Source: Verrucomicrobiota bacterium (GTDB lineage Bacteria > Verrucomicrobiota > Verrucomicrobiae > Chthoniobacterales > UBA10450). Taken from it: a stretch of DNA of 9,885 bases. The notes beneath the pieces are model-generated. The model did not search any database, was not told the DNA's origin, and saw nothing but the letters and a program-made list of their open reading frames with translations. The stretch spans positions 14,393-24,277 of the forward strand of contig QHOZ01000027.1 of NCBI GenBank assembly GCA_003219495.1. Direction: 5' to 3'. This document shows, piece after piece, positions 1-7,157 of the stretch. Within the stretch, counting starts at the first letter, position 1. Each line of letters opens with the position of its first letter. The position numbers and the translations under genes are program-made.

Positions 1-1
1 C

Positions 2-85
2 GGATTTGCTGAACACCTTACCAAGCCGATCAACTTCGATCGCCTCGAAGAAGCTATTCGACGCCTCCTAGGATCGACATCATAA
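2..85 (+). CDS. Response regulator, C-terminal end of receiver domain (partial)
   Basis: Only the last 27 codons are inside the window, read in frame 2 and ending at TAA 83-85. The visible peptide contains HLTKPINFDRLEEAIRRLL. The Lys-Pro pair followed by a hydrophobic/acidic helix is the typical end of a CheY-like receiver: the conserved lysine after strand 5, the cis-Pro, then helix 5. The protein stops about 20 residues after that motif with no output domain. It is therefore either a stand-alone receiver or a protein whose receiver is C-terminal, as in hybrid histidine kinases. The upstream part is not visible, so the phospho-acceptor Asp and any kinase domain cannot be judged. It converges on the HU gene. 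Confidence 0.7.
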   Translation, partial: GFAEHLTKPINFDRLEEAIRRLLGSTS

Positions 86-114
86 AGATCGCCGCTCGCG
101 CGAGGTCGATCTTT
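84..114. terminator. Symmetric hairpin between convergent genes, likely bidirectional terminator
   Basis: AAAGATCG (84-91) pairs perfectly with CGATCTTT (107-114). The 15-nt loop contains a small CTCG/CGAG palindrome. The A-run on one side and T-run on the other give a short U-run in either direction. It sits exactly between the stop of the response regulator (+) and the stop of the HU gene (-), as expected for a shared terminator. The U-tracts are only three long, so termination strength is uncertain. Confidence 0.5.
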
Positions 115-122
115 GCTGCTCG

Positions 123-476
123 TTAACTCCCGGTGACTGCCGCTGTCTTTTGCGTTTTCTTTTCAGCGGCTTCCTTCAATTCACGCGACAGTTTTTCCAC
201 GCGTTGGCGCATGACTTTGCCGGCTTTGAACTTCACAGTCGCGCGCGAAGGAATCACGAAACTGCTGCCGGGCTGGTTCGGATTTCGACCCACCCGCGGT
301 TTAGTTAGTCGCGGCTGGAAAATTCCGAAATTGCGCAGCTCAACCGGCACGTTGTTGGCCAGACTGTCGGTGATCTTGTCGAGGGTGCGTTGAACGATGT
401 CGAAGACCTGGTGTTGTACCATTCCTGTCTGGTTGCTAATCGCAACCACGATGTCTCGTTTGGTAAGTTTAGCCAT
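123..476 (-). CDS. HU/IHF-family DNA-binding protein
   Basis: A small dimeric nucleoid protein that bends DNA. From the chosen start it is 117 aa and begins MAKLTKRDIVVAIS, the standard HU N-terminus. A helical dimerisation region covers about residues 4-42. VELRNFGIF follows at 45-53 and the DNA-binding beta-arm at about 53-78, with the GRNP signature at 63-66. The core closes with FKAGK near 83-87. A basic/alanine tail of about 25 residues goes beyond the usual 90-95 aa length. The frame is open upstream to a GTG at 503, which would add nine residues, but the internal ATG fits the family better. Neither start has a convincing Shine-Dalgarno; a GGAAG sits too close to the ATG. A 109-bp gap separates it from the upstream gene, so it may have its own promoter. 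HU versus IHF subunit cannot be decided from this sequence. Confidence 0.93.
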   Translation of the reverse strand: MAKLTKRDIVVAISNQTGMVQHQVFDIVQRTLDKITDSLANNVPVELRNFGIFQPRLTKPRVGRNPNQPGSSFVIPSRATVKFKAGKVMRQRVEKLSRELKEAAEKKTQKTAAVTGS

Positions 477-585
477 ACTTCCAACAAAGGAATCGTTCGC
501 CACGGCACATTCGCGGGCATCATCGGCAAAGAAAAGTAAATTCTTTGGCCTGAGGCCCTAAGAGGACCGGATGCGGACGAATGCT

Positions 586-1020
586 CTAATGAGCCGTCGC
601 CGGACGCCGCAGAAGGCGGTTCAAATAGAAGTCGAACAGCGTTTGGTCGGCCAATTCTTTCCGACGCGCTTTCAGTTGGCCTTGCATCAAACCCAGCTTG
701 GTGAAGACGGCGTTCCAATCGGTTTCCAAACGACGAACTTCGGAATCTGGAAGATCGCGAACACCGCGCACCGAAACGCCGCGCTGCAAGACGCTCATCG
801 CTTTACCGGATGCCTCAGCGAGAATGTTGAGCTCGCGCAGGACGTATTCCATTTCCTGCAAAAGATTGCCACGAACTTCGGTGAACTGGCGTTCCTGTTC
901 GGTTGAGATGATCGGCTTTGCCTTGTCCAGACCGTAGGTGATCAAGTCGTGGAGCTTTTTCCAGTTCTCCAACTGCAGCGTGACTAAACGCAATTTGGTT
1001 TCGAGACTCTTATCGCGCAT
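586..1020 (-). CDS. Hypothetical helical protein, 144 aa
   Basis: I do not recognise this family. The protein starts at an ATG (MRDKSLETKLRLVTLQLENW), is rich in Leu, Glu, Arg and Lys, and has few Gly or Pro residues before residue 80. It therefore looks almost entirely alpha-helical, probably with coiled-coil segments at about residues 5-70 and 95-130. There is no signal peptide, membrane segment, Cys cluster or visible catalytic motif. The ATG lies 12 nt after the stop of the DUF4388 gene on the same strand, so the two are very likely co-transcribed and perhaps functionally linked. No Shine-Dalgarno is visible. Reality as a gene is supported by the absence of competing convincing ORFs, the tight spacing and the non-random amino-acid composition. 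A structural or adaptor role alongside the pseudo-receiver protein is only a guess. Confidence 0.72.
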   Translation of the reverse strand: MRDKSLETKLRLVTLQLENWKKLHDLITYGLDKAKPIISTEQERQFTEVRGNLLQEMEYVLRELNILAEASGKAMSVLQRGVSVRGVRDLPDSEVRRLETDWNAVFTKLGLMQGQLKARRKELADQTLFDFYLNRLLRRPATAH

Positions 1021-1032
1021 GCGGAGAAGTTG

Positions 1033-1761
1033 TTAAACGCTTACTAGTTCGAGCGTCTCGTCGAGTTTCTGCAAATTGTCGATCAACAGGTGAGCCCACG
1101 GACGATTCACCGTTTGCTCCTGACTGATGATTCCCTCTTCAAAGTAAAACCGTCCCTGGCGCCAACGGAAAATTTCTGCCACCGCGGCCTCGCCTACGAC
1201 GGAACCAAAGACCGCGTGGCGGACCGAGCCTTGTTGTAAATAAATCTCGCTATTGCCCCGACCTGATTTGAACGTGAACCGCCCGCTCCGCTGACTGAGG
1301 CAGCTCATCTGAAGAATCTCCGCCGCTGAAAACTGATTGAGATTTCCAATGAGCGAATGGCAGGGATCAATTCCTTCCGAGGCAGTGCCGGCATGCGCAT
1401 CAAGCGAGCGGACGAACCGGCCTACAATTCGACCCAGGCGGCCGTCGCTTCGCGCCATCGGCAGCAACTCAATGTTCTGTTCTTTCGCGCTTGCCGCGAT
1501 GTCTGCGGTGCGGCCACTTTCCAGTAAGCACGCGATCGTTAGGGATGGAAAATGTTGACGGACATTTGTCGCCTGTTCGACCGCGACATTCGCGTCACCC
1601 TCGATGAGAAGCCCATCAAAGTTTTCGTCCAGCAATGCCTGAACTGCTTCCGAGAGATTGCGGACGACACGGGTCTCGACATGGTCGGCCCCGTCCAAAA
1701 CGGCGAGTGCGCGGTCTTGGAAGACCGGGTCGGCATTGAGTGCTAGAACTCTAGTTTCCAC
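1033..1761 (-). CDS. Pseudo-receiver plus DUF4388 domain protein
   Basis: A two-domain regulatory-type protein of 242 aa from the GTG start chosen here. Residues 1-120 follow the receiver fold: strand 1 is RVLALNADP, and a strand-3 segment FDGLLIEGD precedes helix 3. The activating residues are missing, however. Glu54 is at the phospho-Asp position, Leu80 replaces the conserved Thr/Ser, and Leu100 replaces the Lys before Pro101. Residues about 136-210 match the DUF4388 pattern (PatA N-terminus-like): a SLIGNLNQFSAAEILQM helix, GRFTFKSG, EIYLQQGSVRHAVFG, then a final RQGRFYFEEG strand. DUF4388 proteins often occur with two-component and gliding/type IV pili signalling systems, but the biochemical role is unclear. 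A TTG at 1770 would add three residues; neither start has a good Shine-Dalgarno. It is 12 nt upstream of the 144-aa helical gene and 66 nt after rnhC, in the same orientation. Confidence 0.82.
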   Translation of the reverse strand: METRVLALNADPVFQDRALAVLDGADHVETRVVRNLSEAVQALLDENFDGLLIEGDANVAVEQATNVRQHFPSLTIACLLESGRTADIAASAKEQNIELLPMARSDGRLGRIVGRFVRSLDAHAGTASEGIDPCHSLIGNLNQFSAAEILQMSCLSQRSGRFTFKSGRGNSEIYLQQGSVRHAVFGSVVGEAAVAEIFRWRQGRFYFEEGIISQEQTVNRPWAHLLIDNLQKLDETLELVSV

Positions 1762-1827
1762 AAATCCCAAACAAGCGGGAGGAGTTATAGCAGGAATCTT
1801 GCCGGAATCGCTGGACGCCGTCCTAAG

Positions 1828-2775
1828 CTATTTGCGCCATTCTTCCCTCGGCGCAGGCTCCGCAAAGTGCTCCGGCGCAACCGCGTGCGCCGTTCGAAAG
1901 TGCACCTTAGCGACCTGGCGTAACAGATCCGGCCCACCTTTCTCAACTAACTTTTCCGCCGTCGCCTTCACCCCCTGCGAAACTCCCCGCTCCAAACGAA
2001 GGCCCAGCTTTTTCCCTTCGCGATCAAGCCAGTTGATGAATCCCTCGCGGGCAAGGATCGATGCTGCGGCTACCGCAATGTCCGATTCGGCGCGCGGCCG
2101 TTGCTGGATCTCGATCTTCTGTCCGTGATTGAGCAGGGATTGCTCGATCAATCGCGCGTTCGCGAACTGATCCGATAGCGAGCGAGGGCATTCGGGTTTT
2201 TTGCCGAGCAGATTTTCAATGACCCGAGCATGTCCCCACGCCAGCAGCTTATTCAGATTGCCAAACTTTTCGTAAAGCTCGTTGTATTTCGTGGGACCGA
2301 TCAGCACGACGTCGAACAAGCCCATGGATGTTTTTCGAATCGAATCCGACAACGCGCGAATCCGCGCATCGGAAGTAATTCGTTTGCTGTCCTGCACACC
2401 CTCATCCTTCAGCTTGCGCGCGATACCGCGGTCGACGTAAACGCCGGCAATCACGAGCGGTCCGAAAAAATCGCCCTTCCCGCTTTCATCCACACCGAAG
2501 TGCGGCTCGAACATTTCCGGCGAATGCACTTCTTCGTAACCAAGTTTCGCTTCGCCTAAAATTTTCGGTTCGAGTTCGAATTGAATGAACTCCTCCACGC
2601 CTTTGCCTTGGATGAGGACCTTCGGGCCTTTCTCATAGACCGCGACACTGAGCTTATTTTTTTGAGCGAAAAAGATCGTGTACTGCTTCGCTGAAAACTC
2701 GAAGCCCAGTTCATTCAGAAGTGAACGAAGCGTCGTGGCCTGTTCGTTGGTCAGCGGATGCGTGTACGAATTCAC
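1828..2775 (-). CDS. rnhC: Ribonuclease HIII
   Basis: Endonuclease that cuts the RNA strand of RNA/DNA hybrids (EC 3.1.26.4), metal-dependent and cytoplasmic. With the GTG at 2775 it is 315 aa, normal for the family. Residues about 1-75 are the TBP-like substrate-binding domain special to RNase HIII, with a KGPKVLIQGKG strand pair. The catalytic domain begins with FGVDESGKGDFFGPLV, where Asp96 and Glu97 are the first acidic pair. QDSKR (Asp129), SDQF (Asp202) and ESDIAVAAASILAR (230-243) follow. Asp96/Glu97/Asp202 sit where I recall them in Bacillus-type HIII, which supports this start. The frame stays open to a TTG at 2853, but the extra 26 residues are mostly translation of the 57-bp repeat and are unlikely to be native; a GTG at 2787 is another option. 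It is divergent from mutY and leads the leftward gene run. Confidence 0.94.
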   Translation of the reverse strand: MNSYTHPLTNEQATTLRSLLNELGFEFSAKQYTIFFAQKNKLSVAVYEKGPKVLIQGKGVEEFIQFELEPKILGEAKLGYEEVHSPEMFEPHFGVDESGKGDFFGPLVIAGVYVDRGIARKLKDEGVQDSKRITSDARIRALSDSIRKTSMGLFDVVLIGPTKYNELYEKFGNLNKLLAWGHARVIENLLGKKPECPRSLSDQFANARLIEQSLLNHGQKIEIQQRPRAESDIAVAAASILAREGFINWLDREGKKLGLRLERGVSQGVKATAEKLVEKGGPDLLRQVAKVHFRTAHAVAPEHFAEPAPREEWRK

Positions 2776-2791
2776 CAGTCGCGTCACATTC

Positions 2792-2848
2792 TTGTCATTC
2801 CGAGCGAAGTCGAGGAATCTCTTATTACGTTGCCACTCGACATGACAA
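2792..2848. repeat. 57-bp interspersed repeat (SERSRGI-type) with inverted ends
   Basis: The element is bounded by TTGTCAT (2792-2798) and ATGACAA (2842-2848). Extended to 13 nt, the two arms match at 11 positions. The core contains CATTCCGAGCGAAGTCGAGG, which reads SERSRGI or PSEVEES on one strand and RFLDFARND on the other. I recall this as a very widespread bacterial intergenic repeat that often produces spurious peptides at gene ends. It fills almost all of the divergent rnhC/mutY gap, and its right arm contains the mutY ATG (2842). Only one copy is in this window, so its being a repeat rests on recognition, not on counting. AT-rich TTATTAC at 2822-2828 could serve as a -10 element on either strand, but I see no matching -35. 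Confidence 0.75.
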
Positions 2849-3822
2849 AACAAGAAGCGTTTCGAAACGCACTCTTCACGTGGTATCGCCGACGTGGTCG
2901 CGATCTCCCATGGCGTCGCACTCGCGATCCTTACCGCATCCTCCTTTCAGAAGTTATGCTCCAGCAAACGCAGGTCGCCACGGTTCTGCCTTACTATAGA
3001 GAGTGGCTCCGGCGCTTTCCGAGTTTCCGCAGTCTCGCGCGCGCATCGGAGAGTGAAGTTCTGCGTGCCTGGCAAGGTCTCGGCTATTACGCTCGCGCCC
3101 GAAATCTTCACGCGACGGCAAAGCTTATCGTCGATCGACATCGCGACAGATTTCCGAAATCGCTCGAGCAAATGCAAAACCTGCCCGGCATCGGCAAATA
3201 CACCGCGCACGCCGTCGCCGCCTTTGCCTTCGACCAGGCGGTTCCAATCGTCGAGACGAACACTGCTCGCGTCCTGGCACGATTGTCCAATTTGCGGCTG
3301 GCAATTGATTCGACCCGCGGACAACGCGCCCTTTGGGATGCTGCCGCGTCGTTAGTTCCGGCAAATGGCGGCGCGATTTATAACTCCGCGCTCCTGGATC
3401 TCGGCGCGCTCGTTTGTCTCCCGCGAAATCCGAAATGCGGCAATTGCCCCGTTAAAGGTTTCTGTCGCGCGAGGAATCCGGAATCACTGCCCGTAAAGCG
3501 TGCCCGCCCTGCATTGAAAGAATGGATCGAGAAACACGCCCTCACCATCAGCCGGGGCAGAGTTCTGCTCGAGCAATCGCCCCGTCGCTGGCGCGGAATG
3601 TGGATCCTGCCAAATGCGAATGGTAACTTAAAGAATCAGCGCCCGATGTATCGCGCGCATTTTCCGTTCACGAACCACCGGATCAGGCTCGAAGTGTTTC
3701 GCAGTTCAGTTCGGAAGATCGACAATCAACACCAGCGTTTCTTTTCCAAGCACGACCTCGAGTCAGTTCCGATCCCCTCGCCGCATCGTCGAGCGATTGA
3801 TCAACTCTTTCTCGCGGCCTAA
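2842..3822 (+). CDS. mutY: A/G-specific adenine DNA glycosylase MutY
   Basis: Base-excision repair enzyme that removes adenine mispaired with 8-oxoguanine (EC 3.2.2.31). From this ATG it has 326 aa, and its landmarks fall on the same residue numbers as in E. coli MutY: Glu37 in [10 protein letters not shown], and the [4Fe-4S] cysteines 192, 199, 202 and 208 with C-x6-C-x2-C-x5-C spacing. This strongly supports the start over an upstream ATG at 2758 whose extra 28 codons mostly read through the repeat. The helix-hairpin-helix [12 protein letters not shown] lies at about 114-125. The catalytic Asp138 position is Glu ([14 protein letters not shown], codon GAG 3253-3255), while Asn140 is kept. 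The C-terminal NUDIX-like mismatch-recognition domain ([15 protein letters not shown], then [11 protein letters not shown] at 276-286) is present but shorter than in E. coli. No Shine-Dalgarno. It is 11 nt upstream of trpB. Confidence 0.95.
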   Translation: MTKQEAFRNALFTWYRRRGRDLPWRRTRDPYRILLSEVMLQQTQVATVLPYYREWLRRFPSFRSLARASESEVLRAWQGLGYYARARNLHATAKLIVDRHRDRFPKSLEQMQNLPGIGKYTAHAVAAFAFDQAVPIVETNTARVLARLSNLRLAIDSTRGQRALWDAAASLVPANGGAIYNSALLDLGALVCLPRNPKCGNCPVKGFCRARNPESLPVKRARPALKEWIEKHALTISRGRVLLEQSPRRWRGMWILPNANGNLKNQRPMYRAHFPFTNHRIRLEVFRSSVRKIDNQHQRFFSKHDLESVPIPSPHRRAIDQLFLAA

Positions 3823-3833
3823 CTTCGCGTTCC

Positions 3834-5045
3834 ATGAGCGAAGTTGGAATTCTTCCTGACGCGCACGGCCACTTCGGGCCGTACGGCGGAATGTTTGTGC
3901 CCGAAACGCTCATGGCCGCGCTGCACGAGCTCACCGGCGAGTACGAACGTGCCAAGGACGACCAAAGTTTCCAAAATGAATTGTCGATGTTGCTCCGAGA
4001 TTTTGCCGGCCGGCCAACGCCCTTGTATTTCGCCGAACGCCTAACGAGTCGTTGCCGCGGCGGGAAGATTTACCTGAAGCGGGAAGATTTGCTTCACACC
4101 GGCGCCCACAAGATCAACAACGCGCTCGGCCAGATCCTGCTCGCGCAACGCATGGGCAAACGCCGCATTATCGCCGAGACCGGCGCCGGCCAACACGGTG
4201 TCGCCACCGCCACCGTCGCGGCACGCTTCGGCTGCGAATGCGTGATCTACATGGGCAAGGTCGATATGGAGCGGCAGTCGCTGAACGTCGCGCGCATGAA
4301 ATTTCTCGGCGCGAAAGTCGTCCCGGTCACGGTTGGTCAGGCAACGCTCAAGGAAGCGATCAACGAAGCGATGCGCGATTGGGTGACCAACGTCCGGACC
4401 ACTCATTATATATTGGGTTCGGCGCTCGGCTCGCATCCTTATCCGATGATGGTTCGTGATTTTCAAAGCATCATCGGCGTTGAAGCGCGTCGCCAGATTC
4501 TCGAACGCGAACAACGCCTGCCGGATTTGCTCGTCGCGTGCGTCGGCGGCGGCAGCAATGCGATTGGTTTATTTCATCCGTTCCTGCAAGATCGAGAGGT
4601 GCGAATGATCGGCGTCGAAGCGGGAGGTGAAGGAATTCGCACTGGGAAACACGCTGCGCGTTTTCAAGGCGGACGGCTCGGCGTCCTGCAAGGAACCAAA
4701 ACTTTCCTGCTTGCGAACGAGGAAGGTCAGATCGAGCTGACTCATTCTGTTTCGGCCGGTCTCGATTACGCCGCCGTCGGCCCTGAACATTCGTACTTAC
4801 GTGATCTCGGCCGGGTGGAATATACTTATGCGACCGACGATGAAGCGCTCAACGCCTTTAAAATTCTCTCCGAGACGGAAGGGATCATTCCCGCGCTCGA
4901 GACCGCACACGCGATCGCTTACCTCCTCAAAAACGCGTCAAACATGAAGACCGACCAAATCGTCATCGTGAATTGTTCCGGTCGTGGCGATAAAGATGTC
5001 GATCAAGCTGCGGCCGCGTTTGGTTTGAAGGAGAAATCCAAATGA
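3834..5045 (+). CDS. trpB: Tryptophan synthase beta subunit
   Basis: PLP enzyme that joins indole and serine to make tryptophan (EC 4.2.1.20), normally working with TrpA in an alpha2beta2 complex. The 403-aa length is standard for the TrpB1 type. Visible landmarks are [15 protein letters not shown] at 13-27, the PLP lysine Lys93 in [13 protein letters not shown], the catalytic Glu115 in [11 protein letters not shown], the phosphate-binding loop GGGSN at 238-242, Asp311 in [13 protein letters not shown], Glu355, and CSGRGDKD with Ser382 near the C-terminus. All key residues are present, so it should be active. It starts 11 nt after mutY without a Shine-Dalgarno, and its TGA overlaps the yicC ATG (ATGA). 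No other trp gene is next to it here, so trpA must lie elsewhere. An operon with mutY and yicC is inferred from spacing. Confidence 0.97.
   Translation: MSEVGILPDAHGHFGPYGGMFVPETLMAALHELTGEYERAKDDQSFQNELSMLLRDFAGRPTPLYFAERLTSRCRGGKIYLKREDLLHTGAHKINNALGQILLAQRMGKRRIIAETGAGQHGVATATVAARFGCECVIYMGKVDMERQSLNVARMKFLGAKVVPVTVGQATLKEAINEAMRDWVTNVRTTHYILGSALGSHPYPMMVRDFQSIIGVEARRQILEREQRLPDLLVACVGGGSNAIGLFHPFLQDREVRMIGVEAGGEGIRTGKHAARFQGGRLGVLQGTKTFLLANEEGQIELTHSVSAGLDYAAVGPEHSYLRDLGRVEYTYATDDEALNAFKILSETEGIIPALETAHAIAYLLKNASNMKTDQIVIVNCSGRGDKDVDQAAAAFGLKEKSK
5028..5033 (+). promoter_or_regulatory. Ribosome binding site for yicC
   Basis: AAGGAG lies 8 nt before the yicC ATG, inside the last codons of trpB. 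It is the best Shine-Dalgarno in the window, where most genes lack one, and it fixes the yicC start at 5042. Confidence 0.7.
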
Positions 5046-5917
5046 GATCGATGACCGGATACGGACGCGGCGAGACCGATCACAGCGGCACCAAGTTTAG
5101 CGTCGAGCTGAATTCGGTGAACCGGAAGCAGAGCGACATCGTGATCAATCTTCCGCGCGATCTGGCGGCGCTCGAGCCGCAGATTCGACAGACGATCAAC
5201 GAAAGTATTTCACGTGGCCGCACGAACGTAGTCGTGAGTTATCACAACGGATCAAGCGGCCCGCGCAAGCTCGCGCTCGATGTCGATCTTGCGAGGACGT
5301 ATCACGACGCGATGCGGGCGCTCCAAAAGGAATTGAACGCGCCGGGGGAAATCACTATCGGAGCGATTCTGCAAGCGCCGGGGGTGATGCGCGCGCCGGA
5401 AGAAGCGATTGATTCCAGCACCGCCTGGCCCGCGGTCGAGCGCGCCCTGCAAGCGGCCCTTAAAGAACTGATCAAGATGCGCGAGCGCGAAGGCAAACAT
5501 CTCGCGAAGGATTTGATCCATCGATTGAAAGCGACGCGCAAACAGATCAAAGAGATTCGCAGCCTGCATCCGGATGTAGTGAAAAAATATCGCGCGACCC
5601 TCTTGGAACGAATTGAGAAAGCCGGCCTGCCGATTTCGACGGAAGACGAGCGTTTGACGAAAGAGGTCACGTTCTTTGCCGATCGCGCGGATGTTTCCGA
5701 AGAGTTAACGCGCGTGGAAAGTCACCTCGCGCAGTTTGCGCATCATTTGCGCCGTCACGAGCCGGTCGGCCGCACGCTCGAGTTCATCACCCAGGAAATC
5801 TTTCGCGAACTGAACACGCTCCGCGCAAAAGCAAACGATGCCGCCCTTTCGCAGCGAGTCGTCCTTTGCAAAGCCGAGCTCGAAAAAATTCGCGAGCAAA
5901 TCCAAAACCTTGAGTAG
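5042..5917 (+). CDS. yicC: YicC/YloC family endoribonuclease
   Basis: Member of the conserved YicC/YloC family. E. coli YicC has been reported as an endoribonuclease acting on small RNAs such as RyhB; the substrate here is unknown. The 291-aa protein has the diagnostic N-terminus [11 protein letters not shown] YicC N-terminal domain covers about 1-155, including [17 protein letters not shown] at 22-38. A coiled region follows at about 140-195, and then the C-terminal DUF1732 block from about 205: [35 protein letters not shown] and [10 protein letters not shown]. Length and motifs are complete. It overlaps the trpB stop by 4 nt and runs into gmk. A yicC-gmk pairing is common across bacteria, for example yloC near gmk in Bacillus, and supports both calls. 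Confidence 0.95.
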   Translation: MRSMTGYGRGETDHSGTKFSVELNSVNRKQSDIVINLPRDLAALEPQIRQTINESISRGRTNVVVSYHNGSSGPRKLALDVDLARTYHDAMRALQKELNAPGEITIGAILQAPGVMRAPEEAIDSSTAWPAVERALQAALKELIKMREREGKHLAKDLIHRLKATRKQIKEIRSLHPDVVKKYRATLLERIEKAGLPISTEDERLTKEVTFFADRADVSEELTRVESHLAQFAHHLRRHEPVGRTLEFITQEIFRELNTLRAKANDAALSQRVVLCKAELEKIREQIQNLE

Positions 5918-6521
5918 TCGATTCACTCGCAACGGAATTCTCTTCGTGCTTTCCGCTCCGTCCGGCGCTGGAAAGACAACTCTCGTGGATGCGCTGCGCG
6001 AAACCTCCGAATTCGTTTACTCGATCTCTTGCACAACGCGGCCGGCGCGCGCCAGCGAAGTTGATGGAGAAGATTATCGCTTCCTGTCCGAGGGTGAATT
6101 CAACGCGCGTGCGCGCGGCGGTGAATTCCTCGAACACGCGAGCGTGCACGGACATCAATACGGCACGTTGTTGAAACCCATTGTCGAAAATTTGATGAAC
6201 GGCCGCGACGTCTTGATGGACATCGACACGCAAGGCGCCGCCAACATTCGAAACGCGAAAGACGAATTCGTCCGGCAATGCCTCGCCGACATTTTCCTGA
6301 TGCCGCCGGACGTTGATGAATTGCGGCGGCGGCTGACTAATCGCGGGACCGAAACGGCCGCGCAAATCGAGACGCGCCTGACGAACGCGATCCGCGAAAT
6401 GGAATCGTGGCCGAAATATCGTTACACCATCATCAGCCGCACGACCGAGGAAGATTTGCAGAAGTTTCGACACATCATGAATGCCGAGCGATATTTGAGT
6501 CGGCGCCTGATTCAGAAATAA
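5910..6521 (+). CDS. gmk: Guanylate kinase
   Basis: Converts GMP and ATP to GDP and ADP (EC 2.7.4.8), an essential cytoplasmic step in guanine nucleotide supply. From the TTG at 5910 it is 203 aa, matching the family's usual 200-210. The P-loop is SAPSGAGKTTL at 15-25. The GMP-binding segment follows as SISCTTRPARASEVDGEDYRFLSE, with Cys where Tyr/His is common before TTR. The lid/late motifs are IDTQGAANI, IFLMPPDVDELRRRL and an Arg-rich TNRGTET segment. The chosen TTG overlaps the end of yicC by 8 nt. An ATG at 5838 in the same frame would put 24 extra residues deep inside yicC and is less likely. No Shine-Dalgarno is visible, so translation may depend on coupling to yicC. The stop is 12 nt before the coaC ATG. 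Confidence 0.95.
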   Translation: MSSRFTRNGILFVLSAPSGAGKTTLVDALRETSEFVYSISCTTRPARASEVDGEDYRFLSEGEFNARARGGEFLEHASVHGHQYGTLLKPIVENLMNGRDVLMDIDTQGAANIRNAKDEFVRQCLADIFLMPPDVDELRRRLTNRGTETAAQIETRLTNAIREMESWPKYRYTIISRTTEEDLQKFRHIMNAERYLSRRLIQK

Positions 6522-6533
6522 TTGTCGATCTGC

Positions 6534-7157
6534 ATGAAACGAAATTCGGCCAAACGAATTGAGAAACCCGTTCCGCGCAAAGTTGTGCGCCTGCGCGGCG
6601 ACGGAAAAACGATCGTGCTAGGCGTGACCGGATCGATCGCGGCCTACAAATCGGCCGAGCTCGCGAGTTTGCTGGTTAAGCAGGGTCACCACGTTTTTGC
6701 AGTGATGACGCAAGATGCGACCGAGTTCATCACGCCGCTCACCTTGCAAACGCTTTCGAAAAACCCGGTGATGACGAGCTTCTTCGACGAAAAAGAAAAC
6801 TGGCGCCCTGGTCACATCGAATTGGCGGATCGCGCGAACTTGCTTCTCATCGCGCCCGCGACGGCGAACTTGATCGCCGAGCTTGCGCACGGTTTAGCGA
6901 ATCATCCGCTGGCGGCGATCGCGCTTGCGACGCGCGCACCGATTCTGGTCGCCCCGGCCATGAACGGCAAGATGTGGTCGCATCCGGCAACGCAAGCGAA
7001 TGTCGATCTTCTGAAATCCCGCGGCGTCGAATTCATCGGACCCGAAGAAGGGATGCTCGCGTGTGGCTACGAAGGGCTCGGCCGGCTCTGGAAAACCGAA
7101 GACATCGCCTTCCGCGCGGAATTTCTGCTCGCGCGTCAGGAAAATTTGATCGCGTGA
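6534..7157 (+). CDS. coaC: Phosphopantothenoylcysteine decarboxylase (stand-alone CoaC)
   Basis: FMN enzyme that decarboxylates 4'-phosphopantothenoylcysteine to 4'-phosphopantetheine in coenzyme A synthesis (EC 4.1.1.36). The 207-aa protein shows [20 protein letters not shown] at 28-47, the catalytic His94 in [10 protein letters not shown], the flavin-site segment [15 protein letters not shown], the PAMNGKMW signature at 141-148, and [11 protein letters not shown] around Cys177. This is the full CoaC domain but nothing more; most bacteria carry a fused CoaBC. A 25-residue, Lys/Arg-rich N-terminal extension precedes KTIVLGV. A GTG at 6585 would shorten it and a TTG at 6522 would add four residues, so the start is not certain. 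Its TGA overlaps the coaB GTG (GTGA). Confidence 0.93.
   Translation: MKRNSAKRIEKPVPRKVVRLRGDGKTIVLGVTGSIAAYKSAELASLLVKQGHHVFAVMTQDATEFITPLTLQTLSKNPVMTSFFDEKENWRPGHIELADRANLLLIAPATANLIAELAHGLANHPLAAIALATRAPILVAPAMNGKMWSHPATQANVDLLKSRGVEFIGPEEGMLACGYEGLGRLWKTEDIAFRAEFLLARQENLIA

Noticed and set aside
547..557. GGCC-TGA-GGCC mini-hairpin as a terminator for the 144-aa gene
   Set aside because: A 4-bp stem with a 3-nt loop is too small, and no proper U-run follows directly on the minus strand.
305..718. 137-codon minus-strand frame covering the HU/144-aa gap and parts of both genes
   Set aside because: It overlaps two better-supported genes in another frame and has Ser/Arg-rich low-quality composition.
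1771..1827. Search of the rnhC/DUF4388 gap for a promoter or terminator
   Set aside because: No stable stem or convincing -35/-10 pair was found; nothing could be supported.
2758..2841. Upstream ATG start for mutY adding 28 residues
   Set aside because: It reads through the repeat and overlaps rnhC; the ATG at 2842 gives exact E. coli MutY numbering at six landmark residues.
2776..2853. Upstream TTG start for rnhC adding 26 residues
   Set aside because: The extension is mostly a translation of the 57-bp repeat, and the shorter start gives the normal RNase HIII length and active-site numbering.
4041..4514. 157-codon minus-strand frame opposite trpB
   Set aside because: Shadow of trpB, where every catalytic residue is conserved on the + strand.
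5787..6473. 228-codon minus-strand frame opposite gmk
   Set aside because: Fully opposite gmk and the yicC end, both of which have complete motifs; the translation shows nothing recognisable.
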